Shown one piece after another: positions 6,110 to 15,132 of a stretch of DNA of 32,779 bases. Source of the DNA: Rubrobacter taiwanensis (GTDB lineage Bacteria; Actinomycetota; Rubrobacteria; Rubrobacterales; Rubrobacteraceae); NCBI RefSeq assembly GCF_004337705.1, contig NZ_SKBU01000022.1:1-32779 (forward strand). Reading direction: 5' to 3'. How positions within the stretch are numbered: position 1 is the stretch's first letter; each line of letters begins with the position of its first letter. The notes below the pieces were generated by a model, which saw only the letters and a program-made list of their open reading frames with translations, ran no database searches and was not told the DNA's origin. Made by a program: the position numbers and the translations under genes.

Positions 6110-8841
6110 ACATGGAGTTCGTCGTTACTAATGAGCCCCCAAAGGGGCAAAAATGTGAGGAACTACCTGGGCGGCTAATTGAGATCTTCCGCGCGGGAGC
6201 AAGGAGCCAAAGCGCAGAACCTTTCTGGCATCAGGCTCAGGCATTCAGCCGTCTCCTGGATGATCAAGAGCTGGTGCTCGTTGCAGGAACAGCATCAGGA
6301 AAGACGTTGGCCGTTGGTACGCCTCTCTTCTATAAACTCCAGCGGGGTGAAATCCACAAAGTCCTCTTGATGTATCCGACACTGGCATTGCTTGAGGATC
6401 AGCGACGCGTCTTGCAGTTGTTGGCCGAAACAACCGATCTGACAGAAGAAATAGGCCAGTTGCGAGGGGGAATGTCGCGCAGTGCGCTTATACATAACCT
6501 TAACAAGCGGGTCCTGCTTGCCACGCCTGATGCTGTTTACTGGTTCTTCCGCAAAAATGTCAAGTACAACGCTTTGCTGGTGTATGGTTTGTGCCAGGTG
6601 GATGAATTCGTGTTGGACGAAGCGCATCTATTCAATGGTCTAATGCTGCGCAACGTCGAGCATCTATGGCAGCGGCTTAAGTTGCTGGCCGGGTGTTTAA
6701 ACAAGACGCCACGACTTCACATCCTTACCGCGACTCCGACTACTGGATTGCGAGAGTTGAGTGGAGCAGAAGATATACCGGGAAAATCCAAGTGCAATAG
6801 CGTAAGCGTAGAAATCCGACCGAGCGGGCGATTTGATCGCAGAGATCAGTTCACGAAAGCGATTAATGAGATGCTCGATTCTGGACAGCGCAAGGTGCTG
6901 GTCGTATGCAATTCGGCGCGCATGGCCCACCAGCTTTTTGAGAAGTATAGGGTAGCAGACATAAGTGCGATCGCTCTTGAACATCGTTTGAAGTTTGGCA
7001 AGGTGAAGCTGGACGACCTGATGAGGTGCTTAACAGAAGCAGGCGTTCAGAAGGAATCTACCGACGAGCTGAGTGTGCGGCTATCTGGCGAGGGAGATGT
7101 CGTCTTAGCGGACATACCCGATGGTACGGAGCTCAACCTGCCTTTGCAAGAAATAGTGGCACAGGCAACCGAGGCTCTGGAGAATCAGGGCTGGCTCGTC
7201 AAACGGGCATTGCGGGATCGAGCTCAATATCCAGGCGAGACGTGGGAGGCGCTGCTGAAAAATCGTCCCTTGCCCTGTCGCATCGTCGCAGCCGTGCGCC
7301 AACGTCTAGAGGCGGCAGTAAACCTCGATGAACAACAAGCCACCGTAGACGAGTGGCTCGCGAGTGTGCTGGAGAGATTGAGTACCATCTCCGACGACCA
7401 GATCTGCTGTAAGGCAAGGGATTTCGATTCTCTCACAAAGACTTTTGTCACGGCGGGCCTAGATAAGAGAGCAGCTTCGTTGCTAACGAAACGGCTAACG
7501 TTCGAGATGAAAGCAGATCCAGCCCAGCTTCCAAAGCAGAGTCTGAGCCACCGTCCCGTTTATCTACGGTGGCTGGATTGGGCTGTGAAAGATGACGAAA
7601 AGGAGAAGGTGCGCGAAGCGGTTAAGTCGGACTTGGCGTCGGGTGAACTCAACGCGGAACTTCGACACATAGGGTTATGGAGTAACACCGACGTACCCGT
7701 TATCGTCTATTCGGGCAGCATGGCCAAAGGGGCGCGTGAAGGCTTGATCGACGCTTTCTCCGACATGGAGAGAGCGGTCTTGATCTCTACCTCTGCGGTG
7801 GAGGTCGGAGTGGATTTTCACGCTGATGCCCTGATCACCGAAGAATGTGAAGGCAACTCGTTCCTCCAGCGGTTCGGACGTGTGGGACGACATGACAAAA
7901 GCAGCAAGGTTGTCGCTCTTGTAAGCGGAGACGCTTACGCAGCTCTTAGCGAACTTGACGAGGCAAATATCAGCCGCGAAAGATTCTCCGAGAAGATCAC
8001 CGACGTTTTTCCGCGTTATAACTATGCGTCAGCTTCGCAAATGCTTGATGCTGGCCACTACTTGATCAACGAACAATTGGGCCGCATCGGTGGAAGGCTG
8101 AATGGTGTGCCAGAATTGCAAGAAGCGAAACCTATGGCCGAGCGATTTCGCACAGCTGGTATACAGCTTAACTTCGGCCTGCGGAATACTATGCCACAGA
8201 TAACCTTGCGCGATGGTGTGGGCAGAGATCCCTTCTACCTGTTGCGTTATGTGGATGACGATAAGTTGCGTCCTGCTGATTCGCCATTTGAGGTGGCACG
8301 GGCGACAACGTGGTTTACTGGCTTGATCTTCCAGGGCGCGAGGTTCGATGTGATCGTGGATCTGGAACAGACGCTCAAGGCGAGCCAGCATGTGTTTTTG
8401 TCATCGAAAGATGGATTCGATATCTGGTCGCGGCCTGGTGCTGGCTTAGCGTATCTCCAGAGAATGAATGATCATTTCGGGCGGACGGGTGGATGGAGCA
8501 AGTGGCATCCGGGAAATTTGATGCTGCTGAACGGTGACGTTTACCTGTCCCGCATTGATCGTGATCATGAGATGCCGGTTCCTGAAGCTGTCTTCGACAG
8601 CGAACAGAATCCGCTATTCATACCCAATCAGACCTATCTGGTGCTGTGGGGATGGACAGATGCCGAGGAAACGCGCGAACTACTTAAAGACATTGTCGAC
8701 TGGGAGGAACTTTACTACGACTGGGATAGGCTGCAATTTGAGTGGGCAAAGGCTATGGTGATCCTGGAGAATACAGCTGGCGCCTGCTTCGCTGCGTACA
8801 GAGAGTTGGTGGAATATGTTGGTCGCCAAGTTCAAAGGTAA
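6106..8841 (+). CDS. cas3: Type I-D CRISPR helicase Cas3' (no HD domain)
   Basis: Superfamily 2 helicase that unwinds target DNA after Cascade binding. Walker A AGTASGKT is at residues 60-67, DEAH at 171-174, TATPT at about 208-212, and motif VI QRFGRVGRH near 588-596. A long insertion (about residues 300-540) separates the two RecA folds. There is no HD nuclease domain; that activity is encoded by the next gene, which starts 26 nt before this gene ends. The 911-residue length suits type I-D helicases. Base composition drops here: I count 32 G/C of 60 at 6361-6420, against 42 of 60 in cas1 at 2941-3000. This suggests the interference genes have a different origin from their flanks. Confidence 0.9.
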   Translation: MNMEFVVTNEPPKGQKCEELPGRLIEIFRAGARSQSAEPFWHQAQAFSRLLDDQELVLVAGTASGKTLAVGTPLFYKLQRGEIHKVLLMYPTLALLEDQRRVLQLLAETTDLTEEIGQLRGGMSRSALIHNLNKRVLLATPDAVYWFFRKNVKYNALLVYGLCQVDEFVLDEAHLFNGLMLRNVEHLWQRLKLLAGCLNKTPRLHILTATPTTGLRELSGAEDIPGKSKCNSVSVEIRPSGRFDRRDQFTKAINEMLDSGQRKVLVVCNSARMAHQLFEKYRVADISAIALEHRLKFGKVKLDDLMRCLTEAGVQKESTDELSVRLSGEGDVVLADIPDGTELNLPLQEIVAQATEALENQGWLVKRALRDRAQYPGETWEALLKNRPLPCRIVAAVRQRLEAAVNLDEQQATVDEWLASVLERLSTISDDQICCKARDFDSLTKTFVTAGLDKRAASLLTKRLTFEMKADPAQLPKQSLSHRPVYLRWLDWAVKDDEKEKVREAVKSDLASGELNAELRHIGLWSNTDVPVIVYSGSMAKGAREGLIDAFSDMERAVLISTSAVEVGVDFHADALITEECEGNSFLQRFGRVGRHDKSSKVVALVSGDAYAALSELDEANISRERFSEKITDVFPRYNYASASQMLDAGHYLINEQLGRIGGRLNGVPELQEAKPMAERFRTAGIQLNFGLRNTMPQITLRDGVGRDPFYLLRYVDDDKLRPADSPFEVARATTWFTGLIFQGARFDVIVDLEQTLKASQHVFLSSKDGFDIWSRPGAGLAYLQRMNDHFGRTGGWSKWHPGNLMLLNGDVYLSRIDRDHEMPVPEAVFDSEQNPLFIPNQTYLVLWGWTDAEETRELLKDIVDWEELYYDWDRLQFEWAKAMVILENTAGACFAAYRELVEYVGRQVQR

Positions 8842-9583
8842 CCTTGGCAAGTCATCACACGGTGGTGAGTCACTTTACGATCACACTATGGATTGTGTGA
8901 AGGTGGCCCACAAAGTCTTGACCGACGAGCGATTTGCGCCGGTCGACTATCTCAAACAAAAGCGTGACCAACTGCTGTTTGCGATGTTTATCCACGACGT
9001 CGGCAAGCTCGACGCGGACTTTCAAGCGATGCTGCGTGCCGCCCGCGCTGGCGAGCCGCTGCCACCCAAGCGTGTAAAGCACGAAGCGAGCACGTCGGAT
9101 TTTGAGCAGTTGGTCGTGGAGACCCAGGATGAGGTCAAGGAGCACCTGTGGGACGTACTCGGCTACAAGTTCACAGAAGAGATTAACCTCAACGACGCGT
9201 TGGCGTTCACCGTGAGCCATCATGGGATGTTCTACCTATCTTTCGAGGCGCGCAACGGGCAAGTGCTTAGACGCGTTCGGCGAGAGTGGACGGTCTTCAA
9301 CTACGGCGAGCAACGGCGCATCACTCTGGCGGACCTGTTGTTCGACTACCACCCACTTGGAGGGCTGGTCATCATCGCCGACCTACTTGGCTCTTTCTGC
9401 TACGAGCAACGTATCGCTGACGCCGACGAGATCATCGAGAGAGCCGGGTCTCTGCGCGAGCTGATCGAGACGCTGCTCCACGAGGGAGCAGCGGAAACGG
9501 TTGAGGAAAGCATCAACCAGTACGATCCGCGCACCTACGCGCTGCGAGATCTGCTCACTCTGCTGGCAGGAGGCTTGGCCTGA
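8816..9583 (+). CDS. Stand-alone HD nuclease (Cas3''-like)
   Basis: Metal-dependent HD-fold nuclease expected to degrade the target strand unwound by Cas3'. Ligands are visible as His23 (LYDHTMD), His60-Asp61 (FIHDVGKLD), His89 (KHEAST), His135-His136 (SHHGMF) and Asp189 (IIADLLGS). In well-studied type I-D systems the HD domain forms the N-terminus of Cas10d. Here it is a separate 255-residue protein, and the following Cas10d begins without any HD motif. The gene overlaps cas3 by 26 nt and its TGA overlaps the cas10d ATG, so stoichiometric coupled synthesis is likely. The enzyme class is secure; exact membership in the Cas3'' family is inferred from context. Confidence 0.85.
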   Translation: MLVAKFKGNLGKSSHGGESLYDHTMDCVKVAHKVLTDERFAPVDYLKQKRDQLLFAMFIHDVGKLDADFQAMLRAARAGEPLPPKRVKHEASTSDFEQLVVETQDEVKEHLWDVLGYKFTEEINLNDALAFTVSHHGMFYLSFEARNGQVLRRVRREWTVFNYGEQRRITLADLLFDYHPLGGLVIIADLLGSFCYEQRIADADEIIERAGSLRELIETLLHEGAAETVEESINQYDPRTYALRDLLTLLAGGLA

Positions 9584-12411
9584 TGGAAAACGTCATAGAT
9601 ATCGTTCGGCGGCAAGCCGAGGAGACGATCAGGAACCTGGGTGTAGAAGAGGTAGTCACGGCAGAGCAGGTCGCCGACAGCGTGCTGCGCCAGACCGCCT
9701 ATTGGGAGATGTCTATATCAGATGGAGAGAAGTTACTGTTCGTGCGCTTCTTCTCGCCTGTTGTCCAGCGCGAGGAGGTTTCCCTAGGAAACATCCTGTT
9801 CAACTCCTTCTTAGGCAAAGCCTTCACCCGCGCCGTTGTCGAGAACGATTCGAGCAAAGCGGAACTGGTGGCGAACGATCTGGAGAGCTACTACTTCCTG
9901 ATACGCACTACTTCCGACGTGGCGCAGTTAGCTGACACATTCCGCTCCGAAGTCGAACGTAGCTTGCCGGACCTGTTCTTCGGCGAGCAGGACAAAGCGA
10001 AAGGGATTTACGGCGATCTGAGCCGTATGTTCACATTTCGTAAGACCGACTTTGAGCCTTTCCCCGTTTATGCCGTTCCGCAATTCCTTGCTCCGCAGCT
10101 TGAGAAAGCGGTCCGCAAAGAGTTGAATAAGTTGTTGAACCCGAGTGTGTTCCTCAATCGAGTCAGAACAGCGCTCGCCACCATTACTTTCTTCTACGGA
10201 CGCACGAGTGGTGGTAGTGGAGATGTGCAAAGCCCTGCAAATTTTATTGACCGTCTTGTAAACGAAGAGGATTACGACGAGCTTCTTAAAGTCGACGAAG
10301 TGAAGAAGGCTTTTAACGTTGCTGAGGCCAAGAAAACCACCATCAAGAAAAGCATTGACGACGAAACGTACAGCGTAGAGCGGCTACTTGACCTGTTGTC
10401 CAAATTATCGCGAACTTTTCATGCCAGTATTGATAGTGGATCCACCAAGTGGCTCATGGGCTTCCTCTACAAGGACGAAAAGTTCGTAAGCTTGGAGCCG
10501 ACAGATTACCTCAGTGTACTGTTAGCGGACGTACAGCTTGGATACCAACCATTTGCGAGACCGTCTGCAGGAAACGTCGTACCGTGCCGCCTCTGCAATG
10601 TTTTGTACGCGTCTGTGGAAGAACGTTATGTCACAACAGGGTTGAACTCTTTTAAATTCGACAATCAGAGGGTTCGACGACAGGCAGAGAAGGCGTGCGC
10701 CAAGTGTGCACTGCATTCCTACTTAGCTCAAAAGCTATTGGGCACGGAAATGGTGTCCGCAGGGCGCAAGCTGCCGCAAGTTCCCAAGACCTACAATCTC
10801 ATCTTTCACTACGGCAAGCACGATGATGAGGATATCAACCACCTCACTCGCACCATCGACCTAGTTTGGGGCTTGGTGCAACAGCGTCGTGAGGCCGAAC
10901 AAATTCGCCGGGAAGCGAATGAACAGATCAAGACTTTAGAAGATAGGCTTGAACGAGAAGAGGATGAGCAGAAGAAGCAGGAGTTGGAGACCGAGCTCGC
11001 TGAAAAAACTGCAAAGTTAGAACAGGCGCAGGCTACCATCTCAAAGAGCGGGGATGGGATCTATGCAACCTGCCCGTGGCTTAAAGAGTCAGGCGCGTCT
11101 CCGGTACCCTGGGAAAATACCTCGCTAGATGCGCTCGCCAATATCCAACTGTCCGAGACGAAAGTCGAACGGCATGTACTAGGGTTGGGTCTGGATGGAT
11201 ACCGGATGATCCTTTTTATATTACCGCAAATACGTGCGCCGCGTAATGCGAAGGAACACGACTTTGCCCAGCGCCGTTTCTCCGACAGCCGCGTGACGGT
11301 CACGGCGCTGCTTTCGTTCTTGCGCAAGCTATGCGGATGCGATGGACCTTTCTACTACCAGTCACTCCCTACGCTCACGCCTGAAGGCTTTGACCCGAAA
11401 ACTTTCTACGTGCGGGATGAGCAGATTAGTATTCAGCAAGCGCAAAATGAGTATGAGGTCGTTACACAATTAGCGTGGAAGCTCGTCTGGCAACGCGGCA
11501 GCGATGGCTTTGTACGCAAGGTGATTCTTGCCGAGAAGCTGCTGGAAGACCCGCTCGGGACATTTGCTACCGTAATGCGCGACAGCGCAATCTTCGAGCA
11601 AACCGGGACCAGAGGACGGTATAAGCGGTTGCCACGTAGCTACAAACAGGAGTGGAAGGCCTGGGATCTGACCGAGTACGCAAAGTTTATCCAGCGGCTT
11701 TCGAAACTTCAGGAGGTGAATGGCATGGCGCTTAACGTCGATCGAAAAGAGTTGGATGAGTTCTGTACTAAGCTCTTTCGAGCGTTAGATAACCTGGGGC
11801 TGCTACCGCGCCGGTTGGATTGGAAGCGAAGCTCTTCTGGGAAGTTGCAGCGGGTGGCACCAACAGAGCTCGAGAAGTACCCTCGCTTATTGTTCGGTAG
11901 CATTCAACGCTATGGCGATGTAGAAGCAGGGTTCAGGGAATGGGAGAGTCGTGTGCTTCGCGATGTCAGATCCCCATCTGTCAGAGAAGCGCACTACCCT
12001 GATCTCGAGTCCTTGCGCCAGTGGATGGTGCAGCATAAAGATATATTCACCAAGAATAAGGCAAACATGCAGCATCTGCGCGCTAGCCTCTACGCGCGGG
12101 CTTTCCAGTATCTATACCCGCGTCGCGTGCTGGCGAACGTCTTCTGCGAAAAGCAGAAGGGTAGCCCCGATGCCATCGAGCCAGAGTTCTTGGCGGAGGC
12201 ACTGCCCAACTCTATCGAAGGGGATGTTCAAAAGTTACGTGAGGCTTATAGAGATGAGTGGGAGGAGATAGTCGGCGACACACGAGACAGTCTCGTTGCT
12301 AACGCTGCCTATTATCGTAGGGTGCTGCGTGGCGAAGAACCTATGGCTCCACCGGCAGAAGAGGTCGAAGAGGCGGAGGAAGAGGCTGAACTTGAGGAGG
12401 TGGTACGGTGA
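9583..12411 (+). CDS. cas10d: Type I-D large subunit Cas10d (Csc3)
   Basis: Large subunit of the type I-D Cascade. A four-cysteine zinc site is formed by CRLC near residues 333-336 and CAKC near 370-373, matching Cas10-family proteins. A charged coiled coil spans roughly 430-490, and the C-terminus ends in an acidic tail rich in Glu. I see no GGDD palm motif, so cyclic oligoadenylate synthesis is not expected. No HD motif occurs in the N-terminal 150 residues. The stop overlaps the csc2 start by 4 nt. G+C is low for the window: 26 of 60 at 10381-10440. The call rests on zinc finger, size and position between the HD nuclease and csc2; sequence divergence is high. Confidence 0.85.
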   Translation: MENVIDIVRRQAEETIRNLGVEEVVTAEQVADSVLRQTAYWEMSISDGEKLLFVRFFSPVVQREEVSLGNILFNSFLGKAFTRAVVENDSSKAELVANDLESYYFLIRTTSDVAQLADTFRSEVERSLPDLFFGEQDKAKGIYGDLSRMFTFRKTDFEPFPVYAVPQFLAPQLEKAVRKELNKLLNPSVFLNRVRTALATITFFYGRTSGGSGDVQSPANFIDRLVNEEDYDELLKVDEVKKAFNVAEAKKTTIKKSIDDETYSVERLLDLLSKLSRTFHASIDSGSTKWLMGFLYKDEKFVSLEPTDYLSVLLADVQLGYQPFARPSAGNVVPCRLCNVLYASVEERYVTTGLNSFKFDNQRVRRQAEKACAKCALHSYLAQKLLGTEMVSAGRKLPQVPKTYNLIFHYGKHDDEDINHLTRTIDLVWGLVQQRREAEQIRREANEQIKTLEDRLEREEDEQKKQELETELAEKTAKLEQAQATISKSGDGIYATCPWLKESGASPVPWENTSLDALANIQLSETKVERHVLGLGLDGYRMILFILPQIRAPRNAKEHDFAQRRFSDSRVTVTALLSFLRKLCGCDGPFYYQSLPTLTPEGFDPKTFYVRDEQISIQQAQNEYEVVTQLAWKLVWQRGSDGFVRKVILAEKLLEDPLGTFATVMRDSAIFEQTGTRGRYKRLPRSYKQEWKAWDLTEYAKFIQRLSKLQEVNGMALNVDRKELDEFCTKLFRALDNLGLLPRRLDWKRSSSGKLQRVAPTELEKYPRLLFGSIQRYGDVEAGFREWESRVLRDVRSPSVREAHYPDLESLRQWMVQHKDIFTKNKANMQHLRASLYARAFQYLYPRRVLANVFCEKQKGSPDAIEPEFLAEALPNSIEGDVQKLREAYRDEWEEIVGDTRDSLVANAAYYRRVLRGEEPMAPPAEEVEEAEEEAELEEVVR

Positions 12412-13415
12412 GCGGGATAGAAAAATTCAGTGAGGCGCTGGCGAGCGTGCAAACGTTGGCACCGCGTGTAGTGAATAAGAATAAAGTAGCGCAGGCGATC
12501 TACACGCGGCAGGTTGTTACAGTCGTAGGAGTAAAAACAGCTACAAGCCGTTTTCTGCCCGTTTCACACGCAGGTTACTCGAATGAGACCTACGTGGACA
12601 AGCTCGACCTGCTCGACAAGACGCGTGCAGAGTTCATCGGACGTAAGTTGAAAGGTGCTGAGCGGCGGGCACATATGACTCTCTTTCGTCAAATGACAGA
12701 GGCTGAAACAAACAATGGCTGGCGTGGCTTTTTCTCCGATAAGTTCGGCAGAGAGTGTGCCATTCCCGACGGGTTATGCATTGCTTGCTGGAACTGCTCG
12801 CTATTTGGTGGTTTACAGGCCGGTGGAGTAGCGACGTTCTCGCGTGTTCGATACTTCGATACTTTTTCGGTTGAAGACGGTGTCGAGTGCATACAGACTG
12901 ATGAAGCGCCGGAACAGATGGCTATCGGTAACACTGTTGGTGAAGACTTGAGTGTGGAGCGTGGCGAGGCATCTTTCCATCGCTACGAATACGTCAAGGC
13001 AGGCACGCGCTTCCCGTTCATTACCATCATCGAAAGCCCGACGCTGCTTGATGTGGCGGGTTATGTGGCAGCGGTCAAGCTGGCCGACCAGCACGGCTAC
13101 GGCAAATATTCGGCCAACCACGGTAAGTTCTCTACGGAGTTCCTTGCCGTGTCCACAGGCTATCCGCAGTTCTCCGTGCTGGACATGCTAACGTGGCTGG
13201 AAAACGGCGAGCAGGAAGAAACCGGGAATGGTAATCCCGGGAATGAGAGAGCCGAGGGTACAACGACGGAGAACAAGATAGCCGACAAGCTGAAGTTTGA
13301 GGCGGCTGTTGGTGAACCTGTGTCGCTGTTTGGTAGTGAAATCACCGAAATTCGGAAGGAGCTAGACAAAGAATTCAAATCCTACCTCAACGCGCTCAAC
13401 AACGCGGGCAAATGA
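12408..13415 (+). CDS. csc2: Type I-D Cas7-family backbone protein Csc2
   Basis: RAMP-fold subunit that polymerises along the crRNA to form the Cascade backbone. The early segment VVTVVGVKTATSRFLP and the glycine-rich FGGLQAGGVATFSRVRYFDTF fit the Csc2 fold. A cysteine cluster, CIACWNC near residues 124-130, is the expected zinc-binding site. There is a low-complexity Glu/Gly/Asn stretch near 265-285 before the last helices. The 335-residue length is typical. The GTG start overlaps the cas10d stop (GTGA) and the stop overlaps the next ATG (ATGA). Csc2 also contributes to PAM and target-strand contacts in studied type I-D complexes. Confidence 0.92.
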   Translation: MSGIEKFSEALASVQTLAPRVVNKNKVAQAIYTRQVVTVVGVKTATSRFLPVSHAGYSNETYVDKLDLLDKTRAEFIGRKLKGAERRAHMTLFRQMTEAETNNGWRGFFSDKFGRECAIPDGLCIACWNCSLFGGLQAGGVATFSRVRYFDTFSVEDGVECIQTDEAPEQMAIGNTVGEDLSVERGEASFHRYEYVKAGTRFPFITIIESPTLLDVAGYVAAVKLADQHGYGKYSANHGKFSTEFLAVSTGYPQFSVLDMLTWLENGEQEETGNGNPGNERAEGTTTENKIADKLKFEAAVGEPVSLFGSEITEIRKELDKEFKSYLNALNNAGK

Positions 13416-14704
13416 GACGAGAGAACGTGCTCTATGCGCGAGCCTTGTTGCTGCGGAACTGCGGGCGGTTCACGCACATCAGCTCCGACTTTGGCTCGCA
13501 ATACCGCACACATGCCTTTGCCAGCAGCGAGGCGCTATATGCCAGCCTTACGCGAGGAGCCACATGGCGTCACGCGAACAGGTTCGTGGATTTAAAAGAG
13601 GACGCCAAAAAGTCCGCGAACGAAGATTACTTCTTCTGCGACTACGATGTGAAGAAAAAACCGGTTTGGTTCACACCAGGTGTCTTCGTAGACGAAGAAC
13701 TTCGTTTGTTGGCAAAGCAGCGCGGCGTGGTGGACAGAAACGATTTTAACGTTGTAGACGAAGGCTACCCGGGCACAGGGGGAAAGCGAGTAGATGGCAA
13801 AAAGCGCCAGTTCTTTGCTCCCACTTATGGAAATATCGAGAGCATTTTGCCCGATCACCAGCTACTCACATGTGCCTTGTCGCCGCGAAAGAGCGAGCTG
13901 GAAGGGTTCGCGCATGGACAGACGTTTCTAATGGGCAAAAAGCGGACAATGTTCCAACTCAGAGGCGTTTCTGAGGTTGCAGGGTTGGTCGAAACAGAAG
14001 GCGATGCGCCTATCGAAGAGTGCCAACCTGTACAAGTCAGGATGGACGAAGTCGGCAACTTCCGCGAGTACGAGATTCTTGCCGGAACCGCACGCTATCT
14101 GCTGGTGCGAGGCCGCACCTCGGAAGCATCCCTGGCGGCATCGTTTACTAACCCTGATAAGACATTGGAACTAAGACGCGTTTTGCCCGCGTTCTGGGTG
14201 GAACGAGTATCACAAATTCTCTCTGAGCCAAGAGAGGCAGCTAATCAGAACAGTGTGCTGGCCGAGGTTGTCTCAGAGCTAAAGATGGGACTGGGAGACG
14301 ACCTGATAGCCGTCGTCTTGTTTGGCTCTCGCGCTCGCGGGGAGGCGTGGGAAGGGAGCGATTGGGACCTCCTGGTGGTTGCCCGCAATTTGCCCGAGAG
14401 GACCTTGCAGCGCATCGTCTTGCTCAAAAAGATGCTTCCTTCCGCCTGGCGTGGGGAGGTGAGCTTGTTGGCAAAGACACCGGAGGAGTTTACCGCCGGT
14501 CTGCCGGAGCTCTACCTGGACATTGCCGTGGATGGTGTGATCCTTTACGACACCGGCGAGTACATGGCGAGAAGGCTACAGGCTTTGAGAGATTTGATCC
14601 GGCGCAAGGGGCTGCGCCGTGAAAGGGAAGGACAAGATCTGATCTGGCACTGGCAGGAACCGCCTGGAACTGAGTGGTCACTGGAGTGGGAGGAGGGCTC
14701 ATAG
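13412..14704 (+). CDS. csc1: Csc1 (Cas5) fused to a minimal nucleotidyltransferase
   Basis: Residues 1 to about 270 are Csc1, the Cas5-family subunit that caps the 5' handle of the crRNA; this portion alone has the normal Csc1 length. After a short linker, residues ~285-400 form an MNT domain with FGSRARG (near 303-309) and SDWDLLV (near 315-321), the nucleotide-binding loop and paired catalytic aspartates of the polymerase-beta fold. A Glu in WRGEVSLLA may be the third carboxylate. MNT proteins normally act as antitoxins that modify HEPN toxins, and a HEPN gene follows, overlapping by 31 nt. The reading frame is continuous through the junction. An internal ATG near 14285 could also give free MNT, although no ribosome-binding site is obvious. 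Confidence 0.85.
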   Translation: MRRENVLYARALLLRNCGRFTHISSDFGSQYRTHAFASSEALYASLTRGATWRHANRFVDLKEDAKKSANEDYFFCDYDVKKKPVWFTPGVFVDEELRLLAKQRGVVDRNDFNVVDEGYPGTGGKRVDGKKRQFFAPTYGNIESILPDHQLLTCALSPRKSELEGFAHGQTFLMGKKRTMFQLRGVSEVAGLVETEGDAPIEECQPVQVRMDEVGNFREYEILAGTARYLLVRGRTSEASLAASFTNPDKTLELRRVLPAFWVERVSQILSEPREAANQNSVLAEVVSELKMGLGDDLIAVVLFGSRARGEAWEGSDWDLLVVARNLPERTLQRIVLLKKMLPSAWRGEVSLLAKTPEEFTAGLPELYLDIAVDGVILYDTGEYMARRLQALRDLIRRKGLRREREGQDLIWHWQEPPGTEWSLEWEEGS

Positions 14705-15132
14705 CCGGCAGCGAACAGGCAGCTTACCGGCTCAAGCTGGCCCGCGGTTTTCTCGAAGAGGCACGGCAGGATGCCAACTTGAGTCGCTGGCGGTCCGCTG
14801 TGGATAGTGCTCAACTGGCGGTCGAAAACGCGGCCAAAGCCGTGCTCACGATGGCCGGACGGATCGGCCGCACCCACAACCCGGCTACTCAGGTACGGCG
14901 GTTGATCGAAGAAGGCCGGTTTGATGCTGGCTTCTCGGAGAGATTGGAACGTCTGGCAGAGCTAGCTGAGCTTTTGGGTCCGGACATCCACGTCCAGACG
15001 GACTACGGCGACGAAGTGGGAGGGCGCACGCCGTGGGAACTCTTTGATGAGTCCGATGCTCGTGAGGCGCTCGCCATCTCTGAGGAAGCCGTGGGCCTTG
15101 CTGAGCAGTTGCTTCGGGAAGTTTCGCCATGA
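14674..15132 (+). CDS. HEPN-domain protein, partner of the MNT domain
   Basis: All-helical HEPN protein of about 150 residues. The core SAVDSAQLAVENAAKAVL is characteristic, and R63-IGRT-H68 gives an Rx4H motif that could be an RNase site. HepT toxins carry a tyrosine two residues after this His that MNT enzymes adenylylate; here the sequence is H-N-P, so that tyrosine is missing. The start is uncertain: GTG 14674 and GTG 14686 both lie within the end of csc1, and GGAGGAGGG downstream is too late for either. The stop overlaps the next gene's ATG (ATGA). It may be a toxin held by the Csc1-fused MNT. Alternatively it may be a non-catalytic HEPN that binds the MNT or its substrate. Confidence 0.8.
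   Translation: MVTGVGGGLIAGSEQAAYRLKLARGFLEEARQDANLSRWRSAVDSAQLAVENAAKAVLTMAGRIGRTHNPATQVRRLIEEGRFDAGFSERLERLAELAELLGPDIHVQTDYGDEVGGRTPWELFDESDAREALAISEEAVGLAEQLLREVSP

Noticed and set aside
9583-12411. Possible cyclic-oligoadenylate synthesis by Cas10d
   Set aside because: I looked for a GGDD or similar palm motif and found none, so synthase activity was not assigned.
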